Shown: positions 9,770-18,526, numbered from the stretch's first letter. The stretch: DNA of 64,000 bases from Nitrosovibrio tenuis (GCF_900109785.1 NZ_FOBH01000002.1:372001-436000); one strand, 5' to 3'. Made by a program: numbers and translations. The notes: generated from the letters alone by a model not told the origin.

Positions 9770-10057
9770 TTAGACTCGCCGCCTGATTTCGCTTGCTGTT
9801 TCCAATTTGTAAAGCCATGCAAGCAATTCCGCGATCGCTTGATAGAGTTGCGGCGGAATATGCTGGTCCAGATCCACCTGCATCAACAAAGATACCAGCT
9901 CGGGCGACTCATGCACATAGATGCCATGCGCCCGTGCCTGGCTGATAATGGTTTCAGCAATCAGACCGCGGCCCTTGGCGACAATTCGAGGAGCGGCCTG
10001 GCCTTCCCGATAAGCCAGGGCCACTGCAGCACCGCGTGGCTCAAACCTGTTCGTCAT
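9770..10057 (-). CDS. FlhB C-terminal-domain homologue (FlhX/FlhB2-like)
   Basis: 95 aa corresponding only to the cytoplasmic C-terminal domain of FlhB, with no membrane helices. Shared features include 'AVALAYREGQAAPRIVAKGRG', 'ARAHGIYVHESPELVSLLMQ' and 'DQHIPPQLYQAIAELLAWLY', parallel to the segment after the NPTH site in the full flhB at 42963-44129. The NPTH cleavage motif itself is missing. Similar stand-alone proteins (FlhX/YlqH-like) are known in other flagellated bacteria and can partly stand in for the cleaved FlhB C-domain. It overlaps the FliK-like gene upstream by 17 bp, so the two are probably co-translated and may work together in substrate switching (inference). Confidence 0.88.
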   Translation of the reverse strand: MTNRFEPRGAAVALAYREGQAAPRIVAKGRGLIAETIISQARAHGIYVHESPELVSLLMQVDLDQHIPPQLYQAIAELLAWLYKLETASEIRRRV

Positions 10058-11168
10058 TCACCTTCACTCCCATGCCGAGCAATCTAATGCCAGCTCCCTC
10101 AAGGCCATGCGTAAGCGATAGGGCGCCGGATCGCAATAGAGGGATGACCGCATGATCGGGTGTCTCAAGATTTACCTCCAAACCATGCCGATGTAGCCGC
10201 AAACCTACGGTAACCTGACCCAGGTTGGGCAGGGTTAAGCACAAGCAGGCATTCCATGGAATAGCGGAAGGCTGATCGGGTTCTCCTGATTCCCTTCGTT
10301 CTTCCTCACAGATTTCCAGGGAGAGGGCCTGGCCCGGCCATGCTTCTCCCTGCCATGCGATATGGCGTGTCTCAAACACCTCCAATTGCTGGCGCACCAG
10401 TGCAAGCGCATCGAAGTGGACCGGGTTACGATCGCTCGGATTCGGATGAGCCGGATTTAAAGATAGGCGGTCGGAGATCAGAGACGTATCCTCCACCGCC
10501 GGATCCGTAGTCGCCATTATCGTTGCTCTTACATTCGCCTCGTTCGCATCCTTATCTTTCCCTGGGAGCCCCGGCCAGGCAAGATGCGCCTGGGGCTCCG
10601 CCAGCAATTCGGAAAATGGCCTCACGCCGCCAACCCATTGCGCCTGGTGCGATTCATAGAACAGGCCGCTGCGTTCAAGTGCTTGCGCCAGGCGCAGAGA
10701 TAATTCCGCTCCACTACCTGGCGGCACTTCAAGCAGCGGCGTTGCTTTCGAAAGGGCGGCAGGACTATCCGGAAAAACCGGGTGACGTAAAAGATCATCA
10801 ATAAAGCGACCCGTCCCGCTCAGCAGTGGCGATTGCGGCCTCGGGGAAGCATCCTCAGCCAGCACAAACTCGGACCGGGCTTCATGACCGATGAAAATCA
10901 GCTTCAATATATCGCCCGGCCTCACCCCAACGGGAAGCTGCATGCGCCACGCCTGACCATCCGGTGACCCGCCGTCTTGTGAATGCAGCATAACGGCAAA
11001 CTCGCCATTGGAAAGGCTGGCCTGCACTGTTGCTTGTAGACGCTGGCCCAACTCGAGCTTTCTTAAAAACGGTGAATCACCGCTGTGGCGCTGAGCGATC
11101 GCTGCGCCAGGATCAATCGCGGCTACCGGGTGCAGCGCATCAAATCGAGGCATATCCAGTTTTTCCAT
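10041..11168 (-). CDS. FliK-like protein (second hook-length-control-type protein)
   Basis: 375 aa without membrane segments. The N-terminal part ('ELGQRLQATVQASLSNGEFAVML' region, about residues 40-110) looks like a beta-rich domain. The middle is Pro/Ala-rich. The last ~75 residues ('CLCLTLPNLGQVTVGLRLHR' then 'GLEVNLETPDHAVIPLLRSG') resemble the FliK Flg_hook domain: a core Leu-Pro-x-Leu-Gly strand, then a helix-forming segment. Position next to the FlhB-domain gene supports a role in export switching. Identification is by pattern only; the canonical fliK is at 2146-3642. A start six codons later (MPRFDALHP) is also possible. Confidence 0.65.
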   Translation of the reverse strand: MEKLDMPRFDALHPVAAIDPGAAIAQRHSGDSPFLRKLELGQRLQATVQASLSNGEFAVMLHSQDGGSPDGQAWRMQLPVGVRPGDILKLIFIGHEARSEFVLAEDASPRPQSPLLSGTGRFIDDLLRHPVFPDSPAALSKATPLLEVPPGSGAELSLRLAQALERSGLFYESHQAQWVGGVRPFSELLAEPQAHLAWPGLPGKDKDANEANVRATIMATTDPAVEDTSLISDRLSLNPAHPNPSDRNPVHFDALALVRQQLEVFETRHIAWQGEAWPGQALSLEICEEERRESGEPDQPSAIPWNACLCLTLPNLGQVTVGLRLHRHGLEVNLETPDHAVIPLLRSGALSLTHGLEGAGIRLLGMGVKVNDEQV

Positions 11169-11263
11169 TTATTTGTCAGGAATGGATACAGGACGATAAA
11201 ACTGCTAAAGCGGCCAGGCGGCTTTGACGATGGGAGGACGGGCGCAGGACCCATGAGACGGGT

Positions 11264-11599
11264 TTACCGGAACCCATCCCGGCCATATGCCTGATGTACC
11301 CGCCGGGTCATCCCCGTATTGCTAAGCAAGGTCTGAATGCGCCGCATCCAAGGTTCGGTATAGCTGCGTATTCTGGCATCGTCGGCTAAAATCTTGTGAA
11401 TCAACTCGACCTTTTGACGCTGCATCTCTCCGGTAAGCGGCACGGTCGGCTGAGCGGCCCTGAGTTGAGCCACCACAGCGGCACAGCGCTCCTCCAGTTC
11501 CGCTAATTTGTCCCATTCGCCAGCTCGGGCAGCTTCGGCCATGTCGCCGGTAAAATTGGAAATCGATCGAAATGCCGAGATGATTTGTATGCTGTTCAT
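11264..11599 (-). CDS. fliT: Flagellar export chaperone FliT-like protein
   Basis: 111 aa from the ATG ('MNSIQIISAFRSISNFTGDM'), 5 bp after the fliS stop. The upstream extension of the frame inside fliS is discarded. It is all-helical: the 'MAEAARAGEWDKLAELEERC' segment is characteristic of FliT-family chaperones, and 'IHKILADDARIRSYTEPWMRRIQTLL' matches the C-terminal helices. FliT binds FliD and, in enteric bacteria, also inhibits FlhDC. Context (fliD-fliS-fliT) supports the call, since sequence conservation in the family is low. Confidence 0.85.
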   Translation of the reverse strand: MNSIQIISAFRSISNFTGDMAEAARAGEWDKLAELEERCAAVVAQLRAAQPTVPLTGEMQRQKVELIHKILADDARIRSYTEPWMRRIQTLLSNTGMTRRVHQAYGRDGFR

Positions 11600-11604
11600 A
11601 AGCG

Positions 11605-12087
11605 TCACGCTTTTCCAGAGCCGGTGAAAGGTACTGCTGTCGCTGCAGGTAAAATCGGGGAAGCCGGTGCACCGGAGCCGGCACCATAAGATAAACTGGA
11701 TGTACCGATCGCTTCCCACGCCTCACCGAGCTGACCGAGCAAACGAGAGACTTCCTCGACATATCCAATATTGTTATGCAAATTTGCCTGCAACAGCCGG
11801 TGCCCCATATATTCGTAGAGAGCGTTCAACTGCTGAGCCAAGGGTCCGCCGGCCTCGACATCCAGGCTGGCCTGCAGACCCGAATTGATGATCGCAATGG
11901 CTTTGGAAATGGATTTTCCCTTGGCTGTGATATTGCCGCTTTTCATATGAATGAGAGCGGAAGACAATGCGACATGAGCGCCTTGGAATAGCATCAGGAT
12001 GAGTTTGTGCGGATTGGCGGCAAGGACGCCGGTCTCAAGCCCAACACTGGCATAGGCGTTCACGCCGTGGCTGGATTTTGAATACAT
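11605..12087 (-). CDS. fliS: Flagellin-specific chaperone FliS
   Basis: 160 aa. FliS binds the C-terminus of flagellin in the cytosol and prevents premature polymerisation. Typical segments are 'YASVGLETGVLAANPHKLIL', 'MLFQGAHVAL', and the helix 'NNIGYVEEVSRLLGQLGEAW'. The C-terminal ~25 residues (Ala/Pro/Ser-rich) extend beyond the usual end at about 135 aa. It lies between fliD (43 bp upstream) and fliT (5 bp downstream). Confidence 0.95.
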   Translation of the reverse strand: MYSKSSHGVNAYASVGLETGVLAANPHKLILMLFQGAHVALSSALIHMKSGNITAKGKSISKAIAIINSGLQASLDVEAGGPLAQQLNALYEYMGHRLLQANLHNNIGYVEEVSRLLGQLGEAWEAIGTSSLSYGAGSGAPASPILPAATAVPFTGSGKA

Positions 12088-12130
12088 TGGTTCGTTTCTC
12101 CCGGATTATTCTGTGTTTGAGGTTTCTGGT

Positions 12131-14128
12131 TCAAGGATTGTTCTTTGGTAAGGTAGCCAACTGCTGCTGGAGGAACTGGCTGGTCTGATTCAGGCTGCTT
12201 AGCATCGTATCCAGCGCGGTAAACTGGGCCCGGTACCGAGCTTCAGTCGTGGTCAGGCGCTGGTTGAAATCTTCCTGACGACGGTCGATATCCTTCACAC
12301 TGGCATTAATGCCATCCATGCGGTTGGCAATGATGCCATCGCTCGACAGCAGGTCACCCATCAGTTTGTTCAACTGATCGGCATACCCGCGCGACAAGTT
12401 GACGTTGCCTCGAGCTCCGAGTGCGCCACCATTGACGGTGAGGCGCAAGCCCTCGGAAGCCTCGCCGGCCGCCGCGGCAAGCGCCTGACCTGTTCCGGTG
12501 GCAGCCAGGCTATTGATTGTACCGGCCACGTCTGTTCCCGCCGTTGTGGTAGGGCTTGCACCCATCAGATTAACGGCACCGTTCCCGCCAATGATGCTTA
12601 CGCTGGAAGCGGAGCCGTAGCGCATGGATGTAATACTGATGACACCGGAGGATTGCGAAACTGAGACCCTGTTGCCAGCATCTGTCAGGCTGGCAGCCCC
12701 GTTCAACCGGTTTTGCACCTCGGCCGCCAGCGCGTCGGTCGATGCGTAGAGACCGGCTCCAAGCGTGACGCTGGCCGTCACCCCGTCAATATTTATGTCT
12801 AACTGATCATTTACTCCGCTGGTGATAGTCAGCCCCGTCGCCTGGCTGCCGGTAAGACGGGCCTGGGAGGCCAGTTGCGTAACAGTAACCGCATAATTCC
12901 CTGCAGCCGTCTTGTCGGTCGCACCCGCATAAGTGAGCAGGCTGTCGGTGGGTTTGCCGACCAAAGTGAACAAGCCGGCGATACTGCCGAAATTATTGTC
13001 CAGCGCCGCCTGCAGCTTGGTGGAGTCCAGGGCCAAACTTCCATCTTTCTGAAAAGCAACACCGATTTGGGATAAGGTAGTGAAAGCGCCCGTGTCGACT
13101 GCGGCCGATAGCGTGGCCCGGATACGGGTCTGGATTGAAAAAATCGTCGAGTCGCCCTGCAAAACAGCGCCTGACTTGGTCGCCGCGTTGTAGGCGCTTA
13201 AGTTGCCGAGCGTCTGGTTGAGGGTATTGAAAGACTTTACGAAAGTTTCCACCGATGACTTCACGCCCGCGGTGTCGCGCGCCACGTTAAGCACGGTCGG
13301 GCTTCCCGCATTACTCTTGAGCAAGTTGAGCGTTACACCCTCAATCGCATCAGTAACCGTATTGGAGGGTTTGATGACGGCAATGCCATCAATCTGAAGC
13401 TTGGCATCCTGTGCGGCCTGCACCTGGGTGAGGTTTTTGCCGGAGCCTGCGGCAACTGTCGGGTCGAAAGCGAGCTGCGACAAACCCGCAGAATCGAGGT
13501 TCGTGCCGTCGTCATCGCTGGCCGTAATCTTGATGCTGTTGGAAGCTCCGGTGTCCTTTGCGGTCAACACAAGCTTGCTGCTCGTCCCATCGTTGATTAT
13601 TGTCGCGCTCACGCCGATATTCGCCGCGTTGACCGTATCGCGCACCCCGGAAAGCGTATTGTTGGATGGATCAATGGTTATTGTCTGAGCCGGCTTCCCG
13701 CTGTTCAGGGTAAAGGTGTTCGAGCCACTATCGTAAGTGCCGTACTGGATGGTCAGCATACCGCTGCCGACCGCGCTGGAGGCACTGGCAAATCCTTCCG
13801 AACGGATTTTCTGCTGTTGTGCCAGTTGCTGCACCTCCACTGAATAACTGCCGGGTACCGCCTTGCCATTGGCGGTAACGGTAAAAACGGAAGGATCTGC
13901 CGCGCTGGCCGTGGCAGCCTGAAACTTTGCCCCATCAGCGAGCCCATTCATTGCGGTCTGGAAAGCTGACATTGCACCCTTCAGTGCTCCATAGGCGGAC
14001 AGCTTCGCCTGATAGTCTGCTCCGCGCTGCGTCAATAGATCGAGTGGCCGTCGCTCGATTGCCATCAACTGACTGACAATGCCATTCACATCCAGATTCG
14101 AGCCCGCGCCTGGTACGGTGATACCCAT
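12131..14128 (-). CDS. fliD: Flagellar filament cap protein FliD
   Basis: 665 aa, on the long side for FliD. FliD forms the pentameric cap that folds flagellin at the filament tip. The N-terminal D0 segment 'GAGSNLDVNGIVSQLMAIE' and the C-terminal 'QEDFNQRLTTTEARYRAQFT' plus 'SSLNQTSQFLQQQLATL' are classical. The Ala/Thr/Ser/Gly-rich middle holds the surface domains. It lies 52 bp after flaG and is followed by its chaperone genes. No sigma-28 box was found directly in front of flaG-fliD, although this would be expected for a late operon. Confidence 0.95.
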   Translation of the reverse strand: MGITVPGAGSNLDVNGIVSQLMAIERRPLDLLTQRGADYQAKLSAYGALKGAMSAFQTAMNGLADGAKFQAATASAADPSVFTVTANGKAVPGSYSVEVQQLAQQQKIRSEGFASASSAVGSGMLTIQYGTYDSGSNTFTLNSGKPAQTITIDPSNNTLSGVRDTVNAANIGVSATIINDGTSSKLVLTAKDTGASNSIKITASDDDGTNLDSAGLSQLAFDPTVAAGSGKNLTQVQAAQDAKLQIDGIAVIKPSNTVTDAIEGVTLNLLKSNAGSPTVLNVARDTAGVKSSVETFVKSFNTLNQTLGNLSAYNAATKSGAVLQGDSTIFSIQTRIRATLSAAVDTGAFTTLSQIGVAFQKDGSLALDSTKLQAALDNNFGSIAGLFTLVGKPTDSLLTYAGATDKTAAGNYAVTVTQLASQARLTGSQATGLTITSGVNDQLDINIDGVTASVTLGAGLYASTDALAAEVQNRLNGAASLTDAGNRVSVSQSSGVISITSMRYGSASSVSIIGGNGAVNLMGASPTTTAGTDVAGTINSLAATGTGQALAAAAGEASEGLRLTVNGGALGARGNVNLSRGYADQLNKLMGDLLSSDGIIANRMDGINASVKDIDRRQEDFNQRLTTTEARYRAQFTALDTMLSSLNQTSQFLQQQLATLPKNNP

Positions 14129-14180
14129 ATTTGTCTCCGTTTCGTACGGTTATCTTGTGTGTGGTTAATTCGCCTGTAAT

Positions 14181-14534
14181 TTATGCTTTTGTTTTCAGCA
14201 ATAAACCTTGTAACTGGTCGAGCGATTTGGCCAGCGCAAGCATTTCTTCCATCGGTATCTGCCGCAATAATTCCCCTGTTGCGCTGTCGGTGATTTTCAC
14301 CACGACCCTGTCGGTCTCGGCATCGATATTAAATTGCAGGCTTGACCCCCCGGGCTGAGCAATTTCCTGCGCAGCTTTCTGTATCGTCTGCACATCCGCT
14401 GATGCGGGGACTTGGCCAGGACGTTTTTGGCTGTCCTGTGGCGCTCGTGTCAGGCCTAGCTCCTGTGGCTTTACGGCGATAACCGTCGCCAGAGTATTTG
14501 GTCCAAGCTGTTCGATCCCCATTGCGGGCTCCAT
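14181..14534 (-). CDS. flaG: FlaG family flagellar protein
   Basis: 117 aa (113 if started at the second Met). The N-terminal half is variable. The C-terminal half carries the FlaG domain 'SLQFNIDAETDRVVVKITDS' followed by 'TGELLRQIPMEEMLALAKSL'. FlaG proteins influence filament length in several polar flagellates. It lies between fliC copy 1 and fliD, the usual place. The nearest upstream feature is a 9-bp-stem inverted repeat just before the start. Confidence 0.93.
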   Translation of the reverse strand: MEPAMGIEQLGPNTLATVIAVKPQELGLTRAPQDSQKRPGQVPASADVQTIQKAAQEIAQPGGSSLQFNIDAETDRVVVKITDSATGELLRQIPMEEMLALAKSLDQLQGLLLKTKA

Positions 14535-14553
14535 CAGGGTTTGATAAGAAGTG

Positions 14554-14577
14554 CGGATCCGGAATCACCCGGATCCG
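14554..14577. repeat. Perfect inverted repeat between fliC copy 1 and flaG
   Basis: Two 9-bp arms (CGGATCCGG and CCGGATCCG) flank a 6-base loop, 20 bp upstream of the flaG start. As RNA it would form a GC-rich hairpin. There is no T-tract on either strand, so it may be a processing or attenuating structure rather than an intrinsic terminator. Confidence 0.7.
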
Positions 14578-14607
14578 TCAAGCAACCGGCTCTCGGCCAG
14601 GTTTGCC

Positions 14608-14636
14608 GGCCTTGTCGATTTTAATCGATCAAGGCC
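14608..14636 (-). terminator. Stem-loop downstream of fliC copy 1
   Basis: The outer arms GGCCTTG/CAAGGCC plus an inner TCGATT/AATCGA stem lie 43 bp after the fliC stop. The same 29-base structure follows the second fliC copy. In the flagellin direction no T-run follows it, so termination efficiency is uncertain; it may also protect the 3' end. Confidence 0.55.
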
Positions 14637-14678
14637 CTTTGTTTTCGTACTCGCTTCTTCTACTGCGCTTATCCGGGC

Positions 14679-15824
14679 TTAACCCCTGAGTAAGGTCAGG
14701 ACACTTTGCGGCATTGCATTGGCCTGAGCCAGCATGGCCGTTCCCGCCTGTTGCAGCACTTGATTGCGGGACAGCGTTGCGGTTTCAGAGGCAAAATCCG
14801 TATCGACGATACGGCTGCGAGATGCAGTCAGGTTCTCGGCGGTGGTTTGCACATTCGATATCGCCGACGAGAAGCGGTTCTGATATGCGCCCAGATCGGC
14901 ACGGCCCGCGTTAAGCGCACTGAGCGCCTTATCCATGGAAGCAATGGCAGCGTCGGCGCCCCACTTGGTGCTGATGTCCAAACTCGTGAACCCGGCGACT
15001 GTAGTGGCCGAGGTCGTAGCTGCTGTCAGGCCGGTGGTTGCCGTGGTGGCGGTGCCCGCAAGAGCCACGACCGTACTGCCGCCAGACACGTTAATAAGCG
15101 ACACCGCGCCGGTAGCCGCATTGGCTGTGGCATAGACACTGGTCGTGTTGGATACCGTATTGATAGCGGCCGCGATGTTCGCTCCCTGAGTGACGGCATT
15201 ACCACCTGCGGCGACCGCACCCACGCTGGTACCGTTGATGGTCAGGTCGCCCGCGGTGATTGCGGTAAAAGCCGTGGCGGCAATGCCGGTCACGTTGGCG
15301 GTGGTGGTAGTGCCCAGGGATGAGCTTTGCGCATTCACCAGGCTGTTGATATTGATGGTTTCACCGACATTGGCGCCTACCTGGAACGATTGATTGGTAA
15401 ACGAGCCATCGATCAGCTTGATTCCGTTGAACGAGGTGGTCGAGGCGACACGGTCAATTTCCGATTTAACCTGCTGTACTTCATTATTGAGCGCGGTACG
15501 GTCGCTTGCGCTGTTGCTTGCATTGCGCGATTGCACGGCCAACTCGCGGATGCGCTGCAGGTTGTTGCCGATTTCTCCCAAAGCGCCCTCGGCGGTTTGC
15601 GACATCGAGATACCGTCGTTAGCATTGCGGACTGCCTGGTTAAGACCACGAATCTGCGAAGTCATACGCTCGGAAATCGCCAGCCCCGCGGCATCGTCCT
15701 TCGCGCTGTTAATACGCAGACCGGAGGACAATCGCTGCAGCGTGGTGGCGAGTGCGTTCTGCGAACTGTTGAGGTTGCGCTGCGCATTCAACGAAATGAC
15801 GTTGGTATTAATAATTGCTGCCAT
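14679..15824 (-). CDS. fliC: Flagellin FliC, copy 1
   Basis: 381 aa from the ATG '[18 protein letters not shown]', which follows an AGAAGGAGA ribosome-binding site. A GTG 33 bp upstream lacks a site and is rejected. Flagellin D0/D1 coiled-coil ends are conserved: '[20 protein letters not shown]' at the N-terminus and '[20 protein letters not shown]' near the C-terminus ('QSVLTLLRG' end). The central D2 region (about residues 170-300) is low in complexity, Ala/Thr/Gly-rich. It differs from copy 2 by about 20 substitutions, all between roughly residues 100 and 320. A sigma-28 promoter precedes it. Confidence 0.97.
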   Translation of the reverse strand: MAAIINTNVISLNAQRNLNSSQNALATTLQRLSSGLRINSAKDDAAGLAISERMTSQIRGLNQAVRNANDGISMSQTAEGALGEIGNNLQRIRELAVQSRNASNSASDRTALNNEVQQVKSEIDRVASTTSFNGIKLIDGSFTNQSFQVGANVGETININSLVNAQSSSLGTTTTANVTGIAATAFTAITAGDLTINGTSVGAVAAGGNAVTQGANIAAAINTVSNTTSVYATANAATGAVSLINVSGGSTVVALAGTATTATTGLTAATTSATTVAGFTSLDISTKWGADAAIASMDKALSALNAGRADLGAYQNRFSSAISNVQTTAENLTASRSRIVDTDFASETATLSRNQVLQQAGTAMLAQANAMPQSVLTLLRG

Positions 15825-15919
15825 GTAAATCTCCTTCTGGTTTTTATGGAATTGCACCGTACAGCGTCAAGTTTGGGTCGCCTTCCCTACCGGAGGCTGA
15901 TCAATCGCTGTTATGCTTA

Positions 15920-15946
15920 TTAACGGTGACCCAGGAGAAACATTTA
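15920..15946 (-). promoter_or_regulatory. Sigma-28 (FliA) promoter of fliC copy 1
   Basis: Read on the minus strand: TAAA, 15 bases, ACCGTTAA. This matches the general FliA pattern (TAAA-N15-GCCGATAA) in 10 of 12 positions and the local consensus shared with flgK, flgM and motA. It is about 95 bp upstream of the start codon, giving a leader of roughly 90 nt that is conserved in both flagellin copies. Confidence 0.85.
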
Positions 15947-15967
15947 ACCTGTCCGCCAAGTTTTTTT

Positions 15968-16910
15968 GGCAATATCGCTTTATTCCTAAGAGGCTGCAGC
16001 CCCGCGTTAATTAAAAAATCATTCCCCTGAACAGTGCTTGCAGCCGTGCTATAAGACATCATCATCGTTGAAATGTAATCCAGTCCAATCCGGCCGATCG
16101 GATCCCGCTTAATAAACATTCTTCCGCAGAGGGGAACCCGGACTTACTCAAGATGATTGTCTTCTCTAATTAATGATCGATCTGCGCTGCTGCGAATCTG
16201 TCCGCGTCAACAATCTATGGAGACTGTCATGATAAACCGTTGGGATGGCGCGCCATGAGGCGATTAGGGGCTATTCGACGTCATATATTCAAACTTTGTG
16301 GTGCAACGAGGAAGGAGAGGAAGGGCTCGGTGGAGCATGAGCACCGCACCGGTGAGCGGGAATTGAACCTGGGGCAACAAACGAAAAGGGGTTTTAAGCC
16401 CAGGGAATTGAGAAAACTAGCGCAATAAGAAACAGAGTAAAACAATTGAATCAATAGATGAATTGCGTCCCCTTACCGGGGCTATTCTTGGCAAGCTATC
16501 CGCTTTTTACCGGGAGGATCCCAATTACAAAACGATGGCTGTTCCACTCTTCAAAAACTCGATTTGACCGTCGCGCCACGCAGTCGATCTGGTTAGGAAA
16601 GAAGACGCTCGTGGTCGACCAAGATGATGTCGATGTGCCTGCTTCAGGTGCGGCAGCCTGCTCTGCTTCCTTCCACTCGGCAGATTCAAACTCATCGTTC
16701 ACGAACGGGTGTATTTCCTGCCGCTTTTCAAAGCCCAGGTATGCTGTCGAGTCGAGGCCGAAGCGCCTCCTGCATGAAACTGTACGCATGAACCTGAACC
16801 CCAGTGGAACTCGAACCCCAGTGTTTTTTGGCAGCTCGTGTGGCTCGGTCACCGAGGCTTCGAACTCGACATCGGATACGCTTGGCAGTTGTACGGCCGC
16901 CACGACTGCG
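15968..16910. other. Spacer between the two flagellin units
   Basis: About 940 bp lie between the duplicated units. Positions 16224-16376 contain a ~150-bp segment with a diverged counterpart at 18297-18440, beyond the promoter of copy 2 (shared GAGGAAGGAGAGGAAGGGCT). The original duplication was therefore longer, and this spacer has since gained about 250 bp relative to the other side. A 135-codon minus-strand frame (16496-16903, GTG start, no recognised domain, no good ribosome-binding site) is present. I do not regard it as a reliable gene. Confidence 0.6.
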
Positions 16911-16939
16911 GGCCTTGTCGATTTTAATCGATCAAGGCC
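16911..16939 (-). terminator. Stem-loop downstream of fliC copy 2
   Basis: This is the same 29-base hairpin as at 14608-14636 (outer GGCCTTG/CAAGGCC), 42 bp after the stop. It marks the exact left boundary of the duplicated block. No T-tract follows in the flagellin direction. Confidence 0.55.
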
Positions 16940-16981
16940 CTTTGTTTTCGTGCTCGCTTCTTCTACTGCGCTTATCCGGGC

Positions 16982-18127
16982 TTAACCCCTGAGTAAGGTC
17001 AGGACACTTTGCGGCATTGCATTGGCCTGAGCCAGCATGGCCGTTCCCGCCTGTTGCAGCACTTGATTGCGGGACAGCGTTGCGGTTTCAGAGGCAAAAT
17101 CCGTATCGACGATACGGCTGCGAGATGCAGTCAGGTTCTCGGCGGTGGTTTGCACATTCGATATCGCCGACGAGAAGCGGTTCTGATATGCGCCCAGATC
17201 GGCACGGCCCGCGTTAAGCGCGGCCAATGCCGAATCCATTGAGGCAACAGCCGCGTTGGCTCCGGCCTTGGTGCTGATGTCCACTCCGCTAAAACCTGCA
17301 ACTGTAGTGGCCGAGGTCGTAGCTGCTGTCAGGCCGGTGGTTGCCGTGGTGGCGGTGCCCGCAAGAGCCACCACCGTACTGCCGCCAGACACGTTATAAA
17401 GCGACACCGCGCCGGTAGCGGCATTGGCTTCGGCATAGACACTGGTTGTGCCGGATACCGAATTAATGGCTGCCGCGATGTTTACACCCTGAGTGACAGC
17501 ATTGCCGCCGGCGGCGACCGCACCCACGCTGGTACCGTTGATGGTCAGGTCGCCCGCGGTGATTGCGGTGAAAGCCGTGGCGGCAATGCCGGTGACATTC
17601 GCTGTGGAGCTACTGCCCAGTGATGAGGTTTGCGCATTTACCAGGTTGTTGATATTGATGGTTTCACCGACATTGGCGCCTACCTGGAATGATTGATTGG
17701 TAAACGAGCCATCGATCAGCTTGATGCCGTTGAACGATGTGGTCGTGGCAACGCGGTCAATTTCCGATTTAAGCTGCTGTACTTCATTATTGAGCGCGGT
17801 ACGGTCGCTTGCGCTGTTGCTTGCGTTGCGCGATTGCACGGCCAACTCGCGGATGCGCTGCAGGTTGTTGCCGATTTCTCCCAAAGCGCCCTCGGCGGTT
17901 TGCGACATCGAGATACCGTCGTTAGCATTGCGGACTGCCTGGTTAAGACCACGAATCTGCGAAGTCATACGCTCGGAAATCGCCAGCCCCGCGGCATCGT
18001 CCTTCGCGCTGTTAATACGCAGACCGGAGGACAATCGCTGCAGCGTGGTGGCGAGTGCGTTCTGCGAACTGTTGAGGTTGCGCTGCGCATTCAACGAAAT
18101 GACGTTGGTATTAATAATTGCTGCCAT
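16982..18127 (-). CDS. fliC: Flagellin FliC, copy 2
   Basis: 381 aa, same start, ribosome-binding site and length as copy 1. The first ~100 and last ~60 residues are identical in both. Substitutions such as Val/Leu and Ser/Thr, plus '[13 protein letters not shown]' versus 'STKWGADAAIASM', sit in the exposed middle part. It is upstream of copy 1 in transcription order but has its own sigma-28 promoter and stem-loop, so the two are independent units. They could make a mixed filament or be expressed alternatively (inference). Confidence 0.97.
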   Translation of the reverse strand: MAAIINTNVISLNAQRNLNSSQNALATTLQRLSSGLRINSAKDDAAGLAISERMTSQIRGLNQAVRNANDGISMSQTAEGALGEIGNNLQRIRELAVQSRNASNSASDRTALNNEVQQLKSEIDRVATTTSFNGIKLIDGSFTNQSFQVGANVGETININNLVNAQTSSLGSSSTANVTGIAATAFTAITAGDLTINGTSVGAVAAGGNAVTQGVNIAAAINSVSGTTSVYAEANAATGAVSLYNVSGGSTVVALAGTATTATTGLTAATTSATTVAGFSGVDISTKAGANAAVASMDSALAALNAGRADLGAYQNRFSSAISNVQTTAENLTASRSRIVDTDFASETATLSRNQVLQQAGTAMLAQANAMPQSVLTLLRG

Positions 18128-18222
18128 GTAAATCTCCTTCTGGTTTTTATGGAATTGCACCGTACAGCGTCAAGTTTAGGTCGCCTTCCCTACCGGAGGC
18201 TGATCAATCGCTGTTATGCTTA

Positions 18223-18249
18223 TTAACGGTGACCTAGGAGAAACATTTA
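18223..18249 (-). promoter_or_regulatory. Sigma-28 (FliA) promoter of fliC copy 2
   Basis: Minus strand: TAAA, 15 bases, ACCGTTAA. The boxes are identical to the copy 1 promoter, with one changed spacer base. The distance to the ATG is the same. Confidence 0.85.
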
Positions 18250-18296
18250 ACCTATCCGCCAAGTTTTTTTTAAAGGAGTATCCGCTTCATGCATTG

Positions 18297-18440
18297 TCAT
18301 GACAAACCGTTGGAATGGCACGTCATAAGATGATAAGCATCATATGTCCAAACTGCGTCTCGTAAAGAGGAAGGAGAGGAAGGGCTCGGGGGAACATGAG
18401 CACCGCACGCGTGAGCGGGAATTGAACCTGGGCAAAAATG
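18297..18440. repeat. Diverged repeat shared with 16224-16376
   Basis: Shared blocks include AAACCGTTGG, GAGGAAGGAGAGGAAGGGCT, GAGCACCGCAC and GTGAGCGGGAATTGAACCTG. The identity is far lower than within the flagellin unit. It lies between the promoter of fliC copy 2 and the response regulator gene. No function is visible. Confidence 0.65.
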
Positions 18441-18526
18441 ATGGAGGGGATTGAATCCCTCGTATCTGTCGATGGATGTGCTGAAAATGATGGGCTCGGC
18501 GAGAGCTACTCAGGCCGTGCCAGGAA

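Larger units (their letters stand above)
14608..15967. repeat. Tandem flagellin duplication, copy A
   Basis: This 1360-bp unit comprises the 3' stem-loop, fliC copy 1, its leader and its sigma-28 promoter. It aligns collinearly without indels to copy B at 16911-18270 (constant offset 2303). Both ends of fliC and the whole leader are almost identical, and differences concentrate in the middle of the gene. Similarity stops abruptly at the stem-loop on one side and in a T-run on the other. Confidence 0.9.
16911..18270. repeat. Tandem flagellin duplication, copy B
   Basis: This is the second 1360-bp unit, collinear with copy A and carrying fliC copy 2, leader and promoter. Leader and promoter differ by only isolated bases (for example CCCAGG versus CCTAGG inside the promoter spacer). 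Confidence 0.9.

Noticed and set aside
16355-16376. tRNA-like T-arm (GGTTCAATTCC on the minus strand) in the flagellin spacer and again at 18415-18430
   Set aside because: No matching acceptor, D or anticodon arm upstream, and the T-stem pairs poorly. It is probably chance or a very decayed remnant.
16496-16903. 135-codon minus-strand ORF between the flagellins
   Set aside because: GTG start without a good ribosome-binding site, no family resemblance, absent from the corresponding place at the other copy. Kept only as a note in the spacer entry.
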